Notes: generated by a model from the sequence alone, not told the origin. Counted from the first letter of the stretch, positions 1-5,392 are shown. The stretch: 6,671 nt of DNA from Gammaproteobacteria bacterium (GCA_005877675.1 VBNZ01000088.1:14461-21131), one strand, 5' to 3'. Numbers and translations are program-made.

Positions 1-794
1 CCTGCCATCAAATGCGCAAAGCGTGTGAACTCGACCTGATCCATGTCCGACACGGCCACTGCGGGCTGATCGCCAACGCGCAACGATTCAAGGCGATAGC
101 CATTTTGTGCTGAGCGGTTTGCAAGCGACGCCGCTTCGTTCGGGGAAAGCACGAACACATCGATCAGATGCTGGCCATGTTTGTAGACCAGCACCGGCAT
201 ACGTTCGCTGCCGGCGTAATCGATGCGCCCGCCGACGAGTGCAAACCCCTGCTCGGCGAAATCCTGTACGACTGGTGCCTGCGCGACCTTGCCCGCGAAC
301 CATGGTTTGACCGTGTGGCGGTCGCTTGATACGACATCGACCGGCGACGTCGCGGCGAGCGCGCGCCAGTGACTTGCAAACAGATCGCGCGCGAGCTGTG
401 TCTGCGTGTTCGCGTTGTCGTGCGTCGAATTCCACAAGCGTACCGAAACGCCGCCGGCGCCGAACGCGAGTACGCATGCGGCCGCATAGCGCAGCCATGG
501 TGTCGGTGTGCGCCATGCGCGCGATTGCGCAATCGAAGTCACTCCCGGCATGGTGCGGCCGCTCGCACTGTCCGCACTCGCAGCTGAGGCTGCGATGCGT
601 GCGTACAGTTCCGCCGGCGCCGTGTAACGCAATCCATTATTGCGCAGTGCGCGGCGCAACGCGTCGAGGCGCGTCAGCAGCACGCTGCATTCGGCACAGC
701 CGTCGACATGCGCTTCGAGTTCGCGCGCGTCGGCGCGCGCAAGCTCATTGTCGAGGTAGGTTTCGAGTAGAGGTTGGGCGGTTTTACATTCCAT
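1..794 (-). CDS. Zinc-finger membrane anti-sigma factor (3' end beyond window)
   Basis: This is the probable anti-sigma factor for the ECF sigma gene just upstream. The frame is open from an ATG at 794 to the left edge, giving 264 residues with no stop seen. The N-terminal domain has the zinc-associated anti-sigma signature H29-x3-C33-x2-C36, with an extra Cys at residue 3. A single hydrophobic segment at about residues 101-118 (LRYAAACVLAFGAGGVSV) would cross the inner membrane, leaving the sigma-binding part in the cytoplasm and residues from about 122 in the periplasm. The periplasmic part includes GGRIDYAG and VLVYKHGQHLIDVFVL, a pattern I associate with proteobacterial anti-sigma proteins of this type. 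The start overlaps the sigma stop by 11 nt and has a GGGAG Shine-Dalgarno about 9 nt upstream, indicating translational coupling. The signal it senses is not evident from the sequence. Confidence 0.88.
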   Translation of the reverse strand, partial: MECKTAQPLLETYLDNELARADARELEAHVDGCAECSVLLTRLDALRRALRNNGLRYTAPAELYARIAASAASADSASGRTMPGVTSIAQSRAWRTPTPWLRYAAACVLAFGAGGVSVRLWNSTHDNANTQTQLARDLFASHWRALAATSPVDVVSSDRHTVKPWFAGKVAQAPVVQDFAEQGFALVGGRIDYAGSERMPVLVYKHGQHLIDVFVLSPNEAASLANRSAQNGYRLESLRVGDQPAVAVSDMDQVEFTRFAHLMA

Positions 795-1326
795 ACTTAT
801 GTTCTCCCGCGCTCGGGGCGAGCGCGCGCCGCAGCAGTGCGCGCCCGCGCGCGAGGCGCGACATCACCGTGCCGATCGGTACGCCGAGCACATCAGCGAT
901 TTCGCGGTAAGACAGGTCTTCGATCTCGCGCAATACCAGGGTCTCGCGGAATTCCGTGGGCAGCGCGCGCAACTGTTCGGCGATGTGCGCAGATTGCTGC
1001 GCGGCGTGTACGCGCTCCTCGACCTCGTTGTCGCTGCGCGCGAACGGCGTGACATTGCTGCCGTCGAAGCCCTCGCGCAAAGGCACTTCGCGTTTGCGCG
1101 CAGCGAGCTTGGCGAGACAGCAGTTGCGCACGATCGCAAGCCACCAGGCGCGCGCGTTGCCGCCGGCATAGGTGTGCGCGGAACGCACCGCGCGCAGATA
1201 CGCATCGTGTACCGCATCGCTCGCGTCGGCGTCGTTGCCGAGCAGCCAGCGGCCCAAGTTGTAGGCCGCGTCGAGATGCTGTTGCACGAGCAAGTCGATC
1301 CAACTGGTCGTGGCTGCGGGACTCAT
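784..1326 (-). CDS. ECF-family RNA polymerase sigma factor
   Basis: This 180-residue protein has the two-domain layout of an extracytoplasmic-function sigma-70 factor. Region 2 spans about residues 11-78, with DASDAVHDAYLRAV and the NARAWWLAIVRNCC core-binding and -10 recognition part. A variable linker at about 80-115 follows. Region 4 spans about 118-168 and holds the helix-turn-helix LSYREIADVLGVPIGTVMSRL. There is no long C-terminal extension. The start lies 11 nt after the cupredoxin stop, behind a purine-rich GAGAGG that sits unusually close to the ATG. The stop lies inside the anti-sigma gene. Such factors are usually held inactive by the adjacent membrane anti-sigma protein and often activate their own operon. 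I am sure of the family but cannot assign a specific ECF group. Confidence 0.93.
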   Translation of the reverse strand: MSPAATTSWIDLLVQQHLDAAYNLGRWLLGNDADASDAVHDAYLRAVRSAHTYAGGNARAWWLAIVRNCCLAKLAARKREVPLREGFDGSNVTPFARSDNEVEERVHAAQQSAHIAEQLRALPTEFRETLVLREIEDLSYREIADVLGVPIGTVMSRLARGRALLRRALAPSAGEHKYGM

Positions 1327-1337
1327 CGCCTCTCAAG

Positions 1338-1685
1338 TCATTTACGCACGTGCACAACGCCGGTCATGAACGGGTGCAGAGTACAAAAGTAGCTGAAATC
1401 GCCTTCGCTGGCGAAAACATGCTCGAAGCGGTCGCCGGTATCCAGCGCCGCCGACTTGACCTGCTTGTCGGCGCTCGTCACCGTATGCGGCGTTTCGTCG
1501 TGATTGGTCCAGACGATCTGGGTCCCGGGCGCCACCGTGATTTCCTTCGGCGTGAACGCGAACTTGGTGATTTCCACGGTTGGCCCTGCGGCTACCGCGG
1601 TTGCCGCCTGCGCCTGCAACATGCCTAGCGCCAAGACAGCCACGACTATGCACCCGGAAAATCTCATGGTCGACCAGCACATCAT
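1338..1685 (-). CDS. Amicyanin/plastocyanin-like cupredoxin, exported
   Basis: This is a 115-residue predicted periplasmic type-1 copper protein. After a short N-terminus comes a hydrophobic signal segment (about residues 11-23) ending in the candidate cleavage sites AQA (residue 27) or VAA (residue 33). The mature domain is one cupredoxin fold of about 85 residues. The copper ligands are visible as His67 in DETPHTV and Cys101, His104 and Met107 in FCTLHPFMTG. The short C-x2-H-x2-M loop resembles that of amicyanin. The chosen start at 1685 overlaps the upstream stop by 4 nt (ATGA) and has GGAG 5 nt upstream. A later ATG at 1667 (Met7) would also leave a signal peptide but has no clear ribosome site. 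A much longer reading upstream in this frame runs antisense-free through the phosphoesterase gene and is not credible. The likely role is one-electron transfer or copper binding in the periplasm; the partner is unknown. Confidence 0.9.
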   Translation of the reverse strand: MMCWSTMRFSGCIVVAVLALGMLQAQAATAVAAGPTVEITKFAFTPKEITVAPGTQIVWTNHDETPHTVTSADKQVKSAALDTGDRFEHVFASEGDFSYFCTLHPFMTGVVHVRK

Positions 1686-2632
1686 GCGTGCTCCAGCGGC
1701 GTGTCGATCATCGCGAGCTCGTGCTTGCCGCGCACGAGGCTCAATTGGCGCGTACCGAGCAGCTTGCCCAGCTCGCCCGCGGGCACCTTGACCGGGCCGG
1801 GTTCGCCGATGCCTTCCTGTCCGGGTGTAGGCAACGGATAGGCGAGCGACATCGCCGTGTGCAATGCGATATTGCCCTCGACTTTCTGCAGCACCTGATG
1901 GATGTGCCCGTTGAGTACGGTGACCGAACCGTAGGGACGCAGCAGCGCGAGCGCTTGATCGGCATCGGCCGTACCCCAGCCCCACTGCGCGTAGACCGTC
2001 CACATCGGAATATGCGCGAGCACGACGACAGGCGTAGAACGCGACACCTGCGCCAAGTCCTTCTTGAGCCAGGCGAGCTGTTCGTCGCCGAGCGAAGTCA
2101 TCGTGCCCATCTTGAAGTTGAGCGTGTTGGTCAGGCCGATGAAATGCACGCCGCCTTGATCGAAGCTGTACCAGCCGCGGCCCTTGCCGTCGTGATCGAA
2201 GTGCTTGAGGTAACCGCTCAGGCCGTCGTCGATCGTGTCGTGTTCGCCCGGCACCGTGTGCACGCGGTCGACCTGCAGTTCCTGCAATAGCTCTTTCGCC
2301 TGGCCGAACTCCTCGGGTTTGGACAGATGCGTCACGTCGCCGGTGTGCACGACGAAGGCGGGCTTGTCGGGCAGGGTGTTAATGGCGGTCATCGCGCGAC
2401 GCAGGGAGCCGGCGACATCGGGATTGGCCTCTTTATGGAAGCCGATATGCGTATCGCTGATCTGCACGAAGGTGAACGTCTTGCCTGCGGCGGCAACGCC
2501 GGAATTGGTAGCGCCGAGTGCGCGCGGCACGCCGCCGGTGACGCTCCAGACAACCGCGGCGCCGGTCCAGGCGGCGAGACAACTGAGCGCCTGGCGGCGG
2601 CCGGCTTGATGGGTGGGATCGAAATCGGTCAT
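1682..2632 (-). CDS. Tat-exported calcineurin-like metallophosphoesterase
   Basis: This 316-residue protein carries the motifs of the two-metal calcineurin-like phosphoesterase fold in order: D60-x-H62 (SDTHIG), G98-D99 (HTGDVTH), G129-E-H-D132, H207 (AHIPM) and G242-H-x-H245 (GHIHQ). The N-terminus AGRRQALSCLAAWTGAAVV has paired arginines at 12-13 followed by a hydrophobic stretch to about residue 32, which suggests a Tat signal and export after metal loading. The third motif reads GEHD where most family members have GNHD. The start is supported by GAGGTG 5 nt upstream. It is the first gene of the operon, and its stop overlaps the cupredoxin start. The substrate cannot be deduced; cyclic nucleotides, phosphodiesters or phosphoproteins are all possible for this superfamily. 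Confidence 0.9.
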   Translation of the reverse strand: MTDFDPTHQAGRRQALSCLAAWTGAAVVWSVTGGVPRALGATNSGVAAAGKTFTFVQISDTHIGFHKEANPDVAGSLRRAMTAINTLPDKPAFVVHTGDVTHLSKPEEFGQAKELLQELQVDRVHTVPGEHDTIDDGLSGYLKHFDHDGKGRGWYSFDQGGVHFIGLTNTLNFKMGTMTSLGDEQLAWLKKDLAQVSRSTPVVVLAHIPMWTVYAQWGWGTADADQALALLRPYGSVTVLNGHIHQVLQKVEGNIALHTAMSLAYPLPTPGQEGIGEPGPVKVPAGELGKLLGTRQLSLVRGKHELAMIDTPLEHA

Positions 2633-2689
2633 GGCGGCACCTCGATGATTGGGGGTTCGACATGCAAGATCGCCGACGGCGCGGATTTA

Positions 2690-2710
2690 TTCCCGCCGGC
2701 TGTTCCCGCC
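2690..2710. repeat. Tandem TTCCCGCC direct repeat
   Basis: Two exact copies of TTCCCGCC (2690-2697 and 2703-2710) are separated by GGCTG, a 13-bp period. The pair flanks the position where the -35 element of the gcvT promoter should lie. On the other strand each copy reads GGCGGGAA. It could be an activator or repressor site, or part of an ECF promoter for the minus-strand operon. What is seen is the exact repeat and its position; the function is inference. Confidence 0.5.
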
Positions 2711-2712
2711 CA

Positions 2713-2721
2713 TGCGATAAT
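2713..2721 (+). promoter_or_regulatory. Extended -10 promoter of gcvT
   Basis: TGC followed by GATAAT (2716-2721) matches an extended -10 element (TGn plus five of six bases of TATAAT). No good -35 hexamer lies 17 bp upstream (the site reads CCGCCG), which is typical of extended -10 promoters that rely on an activator. Transcription would begin near 2728, giving a leader of about 40 nt to the gcvT GTG. Confidence 0.5.
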
Positions 2722-2769
2722 GGCCGTCCATTTGGAAGCGCCGGCAGGCGCGGGCGACGAGGACAGCAA

Positions 2770-3858
2770 GTGACGCAAAAGACGGTATTGAACGACGCCC
2801 ATCGTGCGCTCGGCGCGAAGATGGTCGACTTCGGCGGTTGGGATATGCCGCTCAACTACGGCTCGCAGATCGAGGAGCACCACGCCGTGCGTCGCGACGC
2901 GGGCATGTTCGACGTCTCGCACATGACCGTCGTCGATCTGCACGGCGCCAAGACGCGCGCGTTCCTGCGCTACCTGCTCGCCAACAGTATCGACAAGCTC
3001 AAGGCGTCCGGCAAGGCGCTGTACTCGTGCATGTTGAACGAGCAGGGCGGCGTGATCGACGATCTGATCGTCTATTTCCTGTCTGAAGACTTCTTCCGTG
3101 TGGTGGTCAATGCGGCGACGCGCGAGAAGGATCTGGCCTGGATCGAAAAGCAAGCCGGCGCTTTCGATGTAAAGGTGACCGAGCGCGCCGATCTGGCAAT
3201 GATCGCGGTGCAGGGGCCGAATGCGCGCGCCAAGGTGCAATCTCTGCTGAGCGACGCGACACGCGCCGCGGCGGCAAAGATAGGCAAATTCGTTGCGACC
3301 GAAGGTGACGACCTGTTCATCGCGCGCACGGGTTACACCGGCGAGGACGGCTACGAGATCATCGTGCCTGAGTCCGCAGCTGTGTCGCTGTGGGCGAGAT
3401 TGAAGGACGTCGGCGTGGCGCCGGCCGGTCTCGGCGCGCGCGACACGCTGCGTCTGGAAGCCGGCATGAATCTGTACGGCCAGGATATGGACGAGACGAT
3501 CACGCCGTGGGAAGCCGGCCTCGCCTGGACAGTGTCGCTCGAACCCGGTCGCGCTTTTGTCGGCCGTGGTGTGCTCGAAAAACAGCGGGACGACGGGATC
3601 AAGCGCGTGCTGATCGGGCTCGTGATGGACGAAAAGGGTGTGCTGCGTCACGGCCAGCGCGTGGTCACGCCGCAAGGCGACGGCGAGATACTCTCCGGTA
3701 CGTTCTCGCCGACGCTCGGCAAGGCAATCGCGTTCGCGCGCGTGCCCGCGGGCGCGACCGACGGGGTGCAAGTCGATATTCGCGGCAAGCTCGTGCCGGT
3801 GCGCGTAGTGAAGTATCCGTTCGTGCGCGATGGTCAAAGCCAGATAGAGACGCCTTGA
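2770..3858 (+). CDS. gcvT: Glycine cleavage system aminomethyltransferase (T protein)
   Basis: This 362-residue protein is the T protein of the glycine cleavage system. It transfers the aminomethyl group from lipoylated GcvH to tetrahydrofolate, releasing ammonia and giving 5,10-methylene-tetrahydrofolate in the cytoplasm. The N-terminus KMVDFGGWDMPLNYGSQIEEHH and GMFDVSHMTVVDLHG are near identical to known GcvT. GGVIDDLIVY (about 93-102) holds the conserved aspartate pair 97-98, where the catalytic Asp lies. ARTGYTGEDGYEI (185-197) and LGARDTLRLEAGMNLYGQDM (221-240) are further family blocks. The length is normal. The start is GTG at 2770, with GAGGA 6 nt upstream, and aligns with the family N-terminus. 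An in-frame ATG at 2662 would add 36 unrelated residues and lies upstream of the promoter. A gcvH gene follows after 127 bp; no gcvP is nearby. Confidence 0.97.
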   Translation: MTQKTVLNDAHRALGAKMVDFGGWDMPLNYGSQIEEHHAVRRDAGMFDVSHMTVVDLHGAKTRAFLRYLLANSIDKLKASGKALYSCMLNEQGGVIDDLIVYFLSEDFFRVVVNAATREKDLAWIEKQAGAFDVKVTERADLAMIAVQGPNARAKVQSLLSDATRAAAAKIGKFVATEGDDLFIARTGYTGEDGYEIIVPESAAVSLWARLKDVGVAPAGLGARDTLRLEAGMNLYGQDMDETITPWEAGLAWTVSLEPGRAFVGRGVLEKQRDDGIKRVLIGLVMDEKGVLRHGQRVVTPQGDGEILSGTFSPTLGKAIAFARVPAGATDGVQVDIRGKLVPVRVVKYPFVRDGQSQIETP

Positions 3859-3893
3859 CGGCGCCCTTGTCTGGCCATGAGGCAGGGACGCCG
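3859..3893 (+). other. Stem-loop directly after gcvT
   Basis: CGGCGCCCTTG (3859-3869) can pair with CAGGGACGCCG (3883-3893), an 11-position stem with one C-A mismatch and one G-U pair, around a 13-nt loop. It begins at the base after the gcvT stop. No T-run follows, so it is more likely an attenuating or mRNA-end-protecting hairpin between gcvT and gcvH than a strong intrinsic terminator. Confidence 0.45.
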
Positions 3894-3918
3894 ACCGCAA
3901 GTGCATCAGGGATAGTTC

Positions 3919-3949
3919 TTGTCAGTTCCCATTTCTCTGCGTGTAAAAT
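3919..3949 (+). promoter_or_regulatory. Probable separate promoter of gcvH
   Basis: TTGTCA (3919-3924) is a good -35 element. TAAAAT (3944-3949) matches five of six -10 bases at a long 19-bp spacing; the shifted TGTAAA (3942-3947) gives 17 bp with a weaker match. Transcription would start near 3956, leaving about 30 nt before the gcvH ATG. It suggests gcvH can be made apart from gcvT. Confidence 0.45.
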
Positions 3950-3985
3950 TGCTCGCTACTGACTGCCCTCCACAGGACCACAGCA

Positions 3986-4384
3986 ATGAACGAAATTCCT
4001 GGCGATCTGAAATTCATGAAGTCCCACGAGTGGGCACGCGTCGAAGACAACGGCACCGTCACGATCGGTATTTCCGATCATGCGCAGGGCCTGCTCGGCG
4101 ATCTGGTCTACGTCGAACTGCCGAGCGTCGGCGACGAGGTCAAGGCCGGTAATGCTTGCGCCGTAGTCGAATCGGTCAAGGCCGCGTCCGATGTCTATGC
4201 GCCGGTGTCGGGCGAGATCGTTGCGGTCAACGCTGCGCTCGCCGACAAGCCGGAGACGATCAACGAGGACGCCTACGGTGAAGGCTGGATCTTTGTCGTC
4301 AAGCCGTCGAACATCGCCGAGGAATCCGAAGAGCTGCTCGATCCGGATGCATACGCGGCGGCGATCGAAGCCGAAGAGCATTAA
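3986..4384 (+). CDS. gcvH: Glycine cleavage system lipoyl carrier protein (H protein)
   Basis: This 132-residue protein is the H protein of the glycine cleavage system. It carries the aminomethyl group on a lipoyl arm between the P, T and L proteins. The lipoyl domain is evident: KSHEWARVEDNGTVTIGIS (12-30) at the start, GDLVYVELPSVGDEV (38-52), and the lipoylation site ESVKAASDVYAPVSGE with the modified lysine at residue 65. NEDAYGEGWIFVVKP (about 93-107) is the conserved C-terminal block. The length is normal for GcvH and no key residue is missing. The ATG at 3986 has AGGA about 8 nt upstream. The same lipoyl fold occurs in 2-oxoacid dehydrogenases, but the overall sequence and the position after gcvT make the assignment secure. 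Confidence 0.97.
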   Translation: MNEIPGDLKFMKSHEWARVEDNGTVTIGISDHAQGLLGDLVYVELPSVGDEVKAGNACAVVESVKAASDVYAPVSGEIVAVNAALADKPETINEDAYGEGWIFVVKPSNIAEESEELLDPDAYAAAIEAEEH

Positions 4385-4393
4385 TCTTCTCGC

Positions 4394-4456
4394 GCTCGCC
4401 GCGTCGTGCGCGGCGAGCTGAACTTGAAATAGAGATGCGTCGCGTAGTCGCGACGC
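4394..4456 (+). terminator. Two stem-loops at the end of gcvH
   Basis: The first hairpin has a perfect 10-bp stem, GCTCGCCGCG (4394-4403) with CGCGGCGAGC (4409-4418), and a 5-nt loop. The second has a perfect 8-bp stem, GCGTCGCG (4437-4444) with CGCGACGC (4449-4456), and a TAGT loop. The first lies 9 nt after the gcvH stop. Neither is followed by a T-run on the plus strand, so they may end transcription poorly by themselves or act as 3' stabilisers. Confidence 0.45.
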
Positions 4457-4867
4457 GAAAGAAAAACGACTCGCACGTCGACGATTTTCTCCTCTCATTC
4501 ACCCGCGCATCGAGCCGATCTTCGCCGTCGCTGCACCGCTCGCGAAATTTCTTGCGCCGGAAAATTCTTCGCAGTTTCTCGCAAATCGGGCGTAAAACGC
4601 TCCGCAAACGATGTCTCGCGAAAAATTTTTTTCGTGAAGTTTTTCGATCGTTCATATGCCGTTGTGTGCGGCAATTCGGGTCGTGATCCGCTGCGTATGT
4701 TTATCACTGAACCTAACGCATGCGATTTGCTAAAAAGTATATAAAGATAAAAAGATGCAAATCTAAGATGATCTCGATGAGCTGGAACCCGCATCAAATC
4801 TAGGGTTTGACGCAACGGGCGTCAGCGCGTGTCGCGCATGATTGCGTCGAGATGCAAAATCACACAA
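4457..4867. other. Non-coding stretch with A/T-rich tracts, no gene seen
   Basis: No reading frame here looks like a protein; the available ones are arginine-rich products of the base composition on both strands. Repeated CGCGAAA, TCGCAAA and TTTTTCG words lie between about 4540 and 4650. CGCGAAAAA and TTTTTCGTG (4617-4625 and 4628-4636) form an A/T-rich inverted repeat followed by AAGTTTTTC, a weak terminator-like layout. TGCCG (4657-4661) and CGGCA (4669-4673) form a small hairpin. From 4724 to 4763 the arms GATTTGC and GCAAATC enclose a very A-rich core containing TATATAAAG. The tracts may bend DNA upstream of the metJ control region; that is inference. Confidence 0.4.
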
Positions 4868-4891
4868 AAACGTATAGACGTATAGATATCC
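4868..4891. promoter_or_regulatory. Three tandem met-box-like MetJ operator sites
   Basis: Three contiguous 8-bp units, AAACGTAT, AGACGTAT and AGATATCC, match the MetJ operator consensus AGACGTCT at 6, 7 and 5 of 8 positions. The units on either side match at only 2 and 1 positions, so the array has clear edges. MetJ is known to bind cooperatively to two or more tandem met boxes. The middle units also contain TATAGA, which could serve as a weak -10 on the plus strand, but I see no good -35 for it. The array lies 159 nt before the metJ start and about 100 bp upstream of the better metJ promoter. Autoregulation of metJ is the obvious idea; the distance makes it uncertain. Confidence 0.6.
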
Positions 4892-4988
4892 AATTTATCG
4901 CAGCGCAGTGCGCTTGCGGAAGATGGCGAGCGCGATTGCGCGCGGCCGGATACGCGTTGCTCGCCGCTCTCGCGGTAGCACAAAACTG

Positions 4989-5017
4989 TTGACAGCAAAA
5001 TGTTCCCGGAATAATTT
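4989..5017 (+). promoter_or_regulatory. Probable metJ promoter
   Basis: A perfect -35 hexamer TTGACA lies at 4989-4994. AATAAT (5010-5015) matches five of six -10 bases at a short 15-bp spacing; TAATTT (5012-5017) gives 17 bp but a poorer match. Transcription would start near 5022, about 28 nt before the metJ ATG. This argues against a TTG at 5018 as the metJ start. Confidence 0.5.
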
Positions 5018-5050
5018 TTGCGCCGTCGTTACACCTGTTCAACGGAATCC

Positions 5051-5392
5051 ATGACGGCGGCGAAGTTTGTAGTTCCCTACATCGAACACGGCAGCAAGGC
5101 AGTAGCCGTAAAAAAAGTGACGGTCTCGATACCGCTTCACGTACTCCGACTTCTCTCCGATGAACGTACACGCCGCCAGGTGAACAATCTTCGGCACGCG
5201 ACGAACAGCGATTTGCTGTGCGAAGCGTTCCTGCATGCTTTTACTGGGCAACAACTACCAACTGACGAGGAGCTAAGACGCGATATGGCCATGAAGAAAG
5301 CTGCAAAGAAACCCGCTAAGAAAGCTGTGAAGAAGGTCGCCAAGGCTAAGGTTGCCAAGAAGACCGCCAAGAAGACTGCGAAGAAAAAGTAA
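5051..5392 (+). CDS. metJ: Methionine repressor MetJ with lysine-rich H1-like C-terminal tail
   Basis: This 113-residue protein is a MetJ repressor, which binds met-box operators with S-adenosylmethionine as corepressor and represses methionine synthesis genes. Residues 9-70 follow E. coli MetJ closely. PYIEHGSK is followed by the DNA-reading beta strand KKVTVSIPL (21-29), then DERTRRQVNNLRHATNSDLL and CEAFLHAFTGQ. Arg41, Glu58 and Phe64, matching the E. coli corepressor pocket (Arg42, Glu59, Phe65), are present. After TDEELRRD (71-78) the usual acidic C-terminal part, ending near NPETWEY in E. coli, is absent. Instead residues 82-113 hold 17 lysines in 32 residues in AKK/TAKK repeats, like bacterial histone H1-like proteins. 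The ATG at 5051 fits the family N-terminus, with a weak GGA 4 nt upstream; a TTG at 5018 would add 11 unrelated residues. The gene appears monocistronic. Confidence 0.93.
   Translation: MTAAKFVVPYIEHGSKAVAVKKVTVSIPLHVLRLLSDERTRRQVNNLRHATNSDLLCEAFLHAFTGQQLPTDEELRRDMAMKKAAKKPAKKAVKKVAKAKVAKKTAKKTAKKK
5354..5389 (+). repeat. Three 12-bp tandem repeats in the metJ tail
   Basis: Three successive 12-bp units (5354-5365, 5366-5377, 5378-5389) encode AKKT, AKKT and AKKK. The first two differ only at the last base (GCCAAGAAGACC and GCCAAGAAGACT); the third is more diverged. Such a repeat could gain or lose units by slippage without breaking the frame, changing tail length and charge. Confidence 0.7.

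Larger units (their letters stand above)
2633..2769. promoter_or_regulatory. Divergent control region of the phosphoesterase operon and gcvT
   Basis: This 137-bp gap separates the start of the minus-strand operon from gcvT. It must hold the promoters of both. The gcvT promoter is listed separately. For the minus strand I see no clean sigma-70 promoter. Two GGGAA elements on that strand, from the tandem repeat at 2690-2710, resemble the GGAAC-type -35 of many ECF promoters, so self-activation by the operon's own sigma factor is conceivable but unproven. Confidence 0.5.

Noticed and set aside
1338..2003. Longer 221-residue version of the cupredoxin
   Set aside because: The extra N-terminus overlaps the phosphoesterase gene in another frame and hides the signal peptide. 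The start at 1685 has GGAG and the ATGA overlap.
2680..2730. Complete ECF-type promoter for the phosphoesterase operon
   Set aside because: GGAAC and GGAAT words exist on the minus strand, but the CGTC-type -10 lies 23 nt from GGAAC, too far, and the other spacing gives only a poor -10.
2662..2769. ATG at 2662 as gcvT start
   Set aside because: It adds 36 residues unlike GcvT and lies upstream of the extended -10 promoter. The GTG at 2770 aligns with the family and has GAGGA.
2629..3906. 425-codon open frame on the minus strand opposite gcvT
   Set aside because: It is the antisense shadow of gcvT, which has full family motifs, a ribosome site and normal length. The translation is rich in Arg and His without any domain.
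4435..4686. 83-codon plus-strand frame and overlapping minus-strand frames after gcvH
   Set aside because: Arg/Ser/Phe-rich translations arise on both strands from the repeated CGCGAAA/TTTTTCG words, and the plus frame begins inside a hairpin.
4764..4860. S-adenosylmethionine riboswitch upstream of metJ
   Set aside because: Only short, unrelated pairings such as TCAAA/TTTGA are present. I could not find the core of any SAM or SAH riboswitch class.
4807..4992. 61-codon frame across the met boxes
   Set aside because: No domain, no ribosome site, and composition-driven residues. It cannot be excluded as a small protein but has no support.
5018..5050. TTG at 5018 as metJ start
   Set aside because: It would overlap or precede the likely transcript start, and its 11 extra residues do not resemble MetJ.
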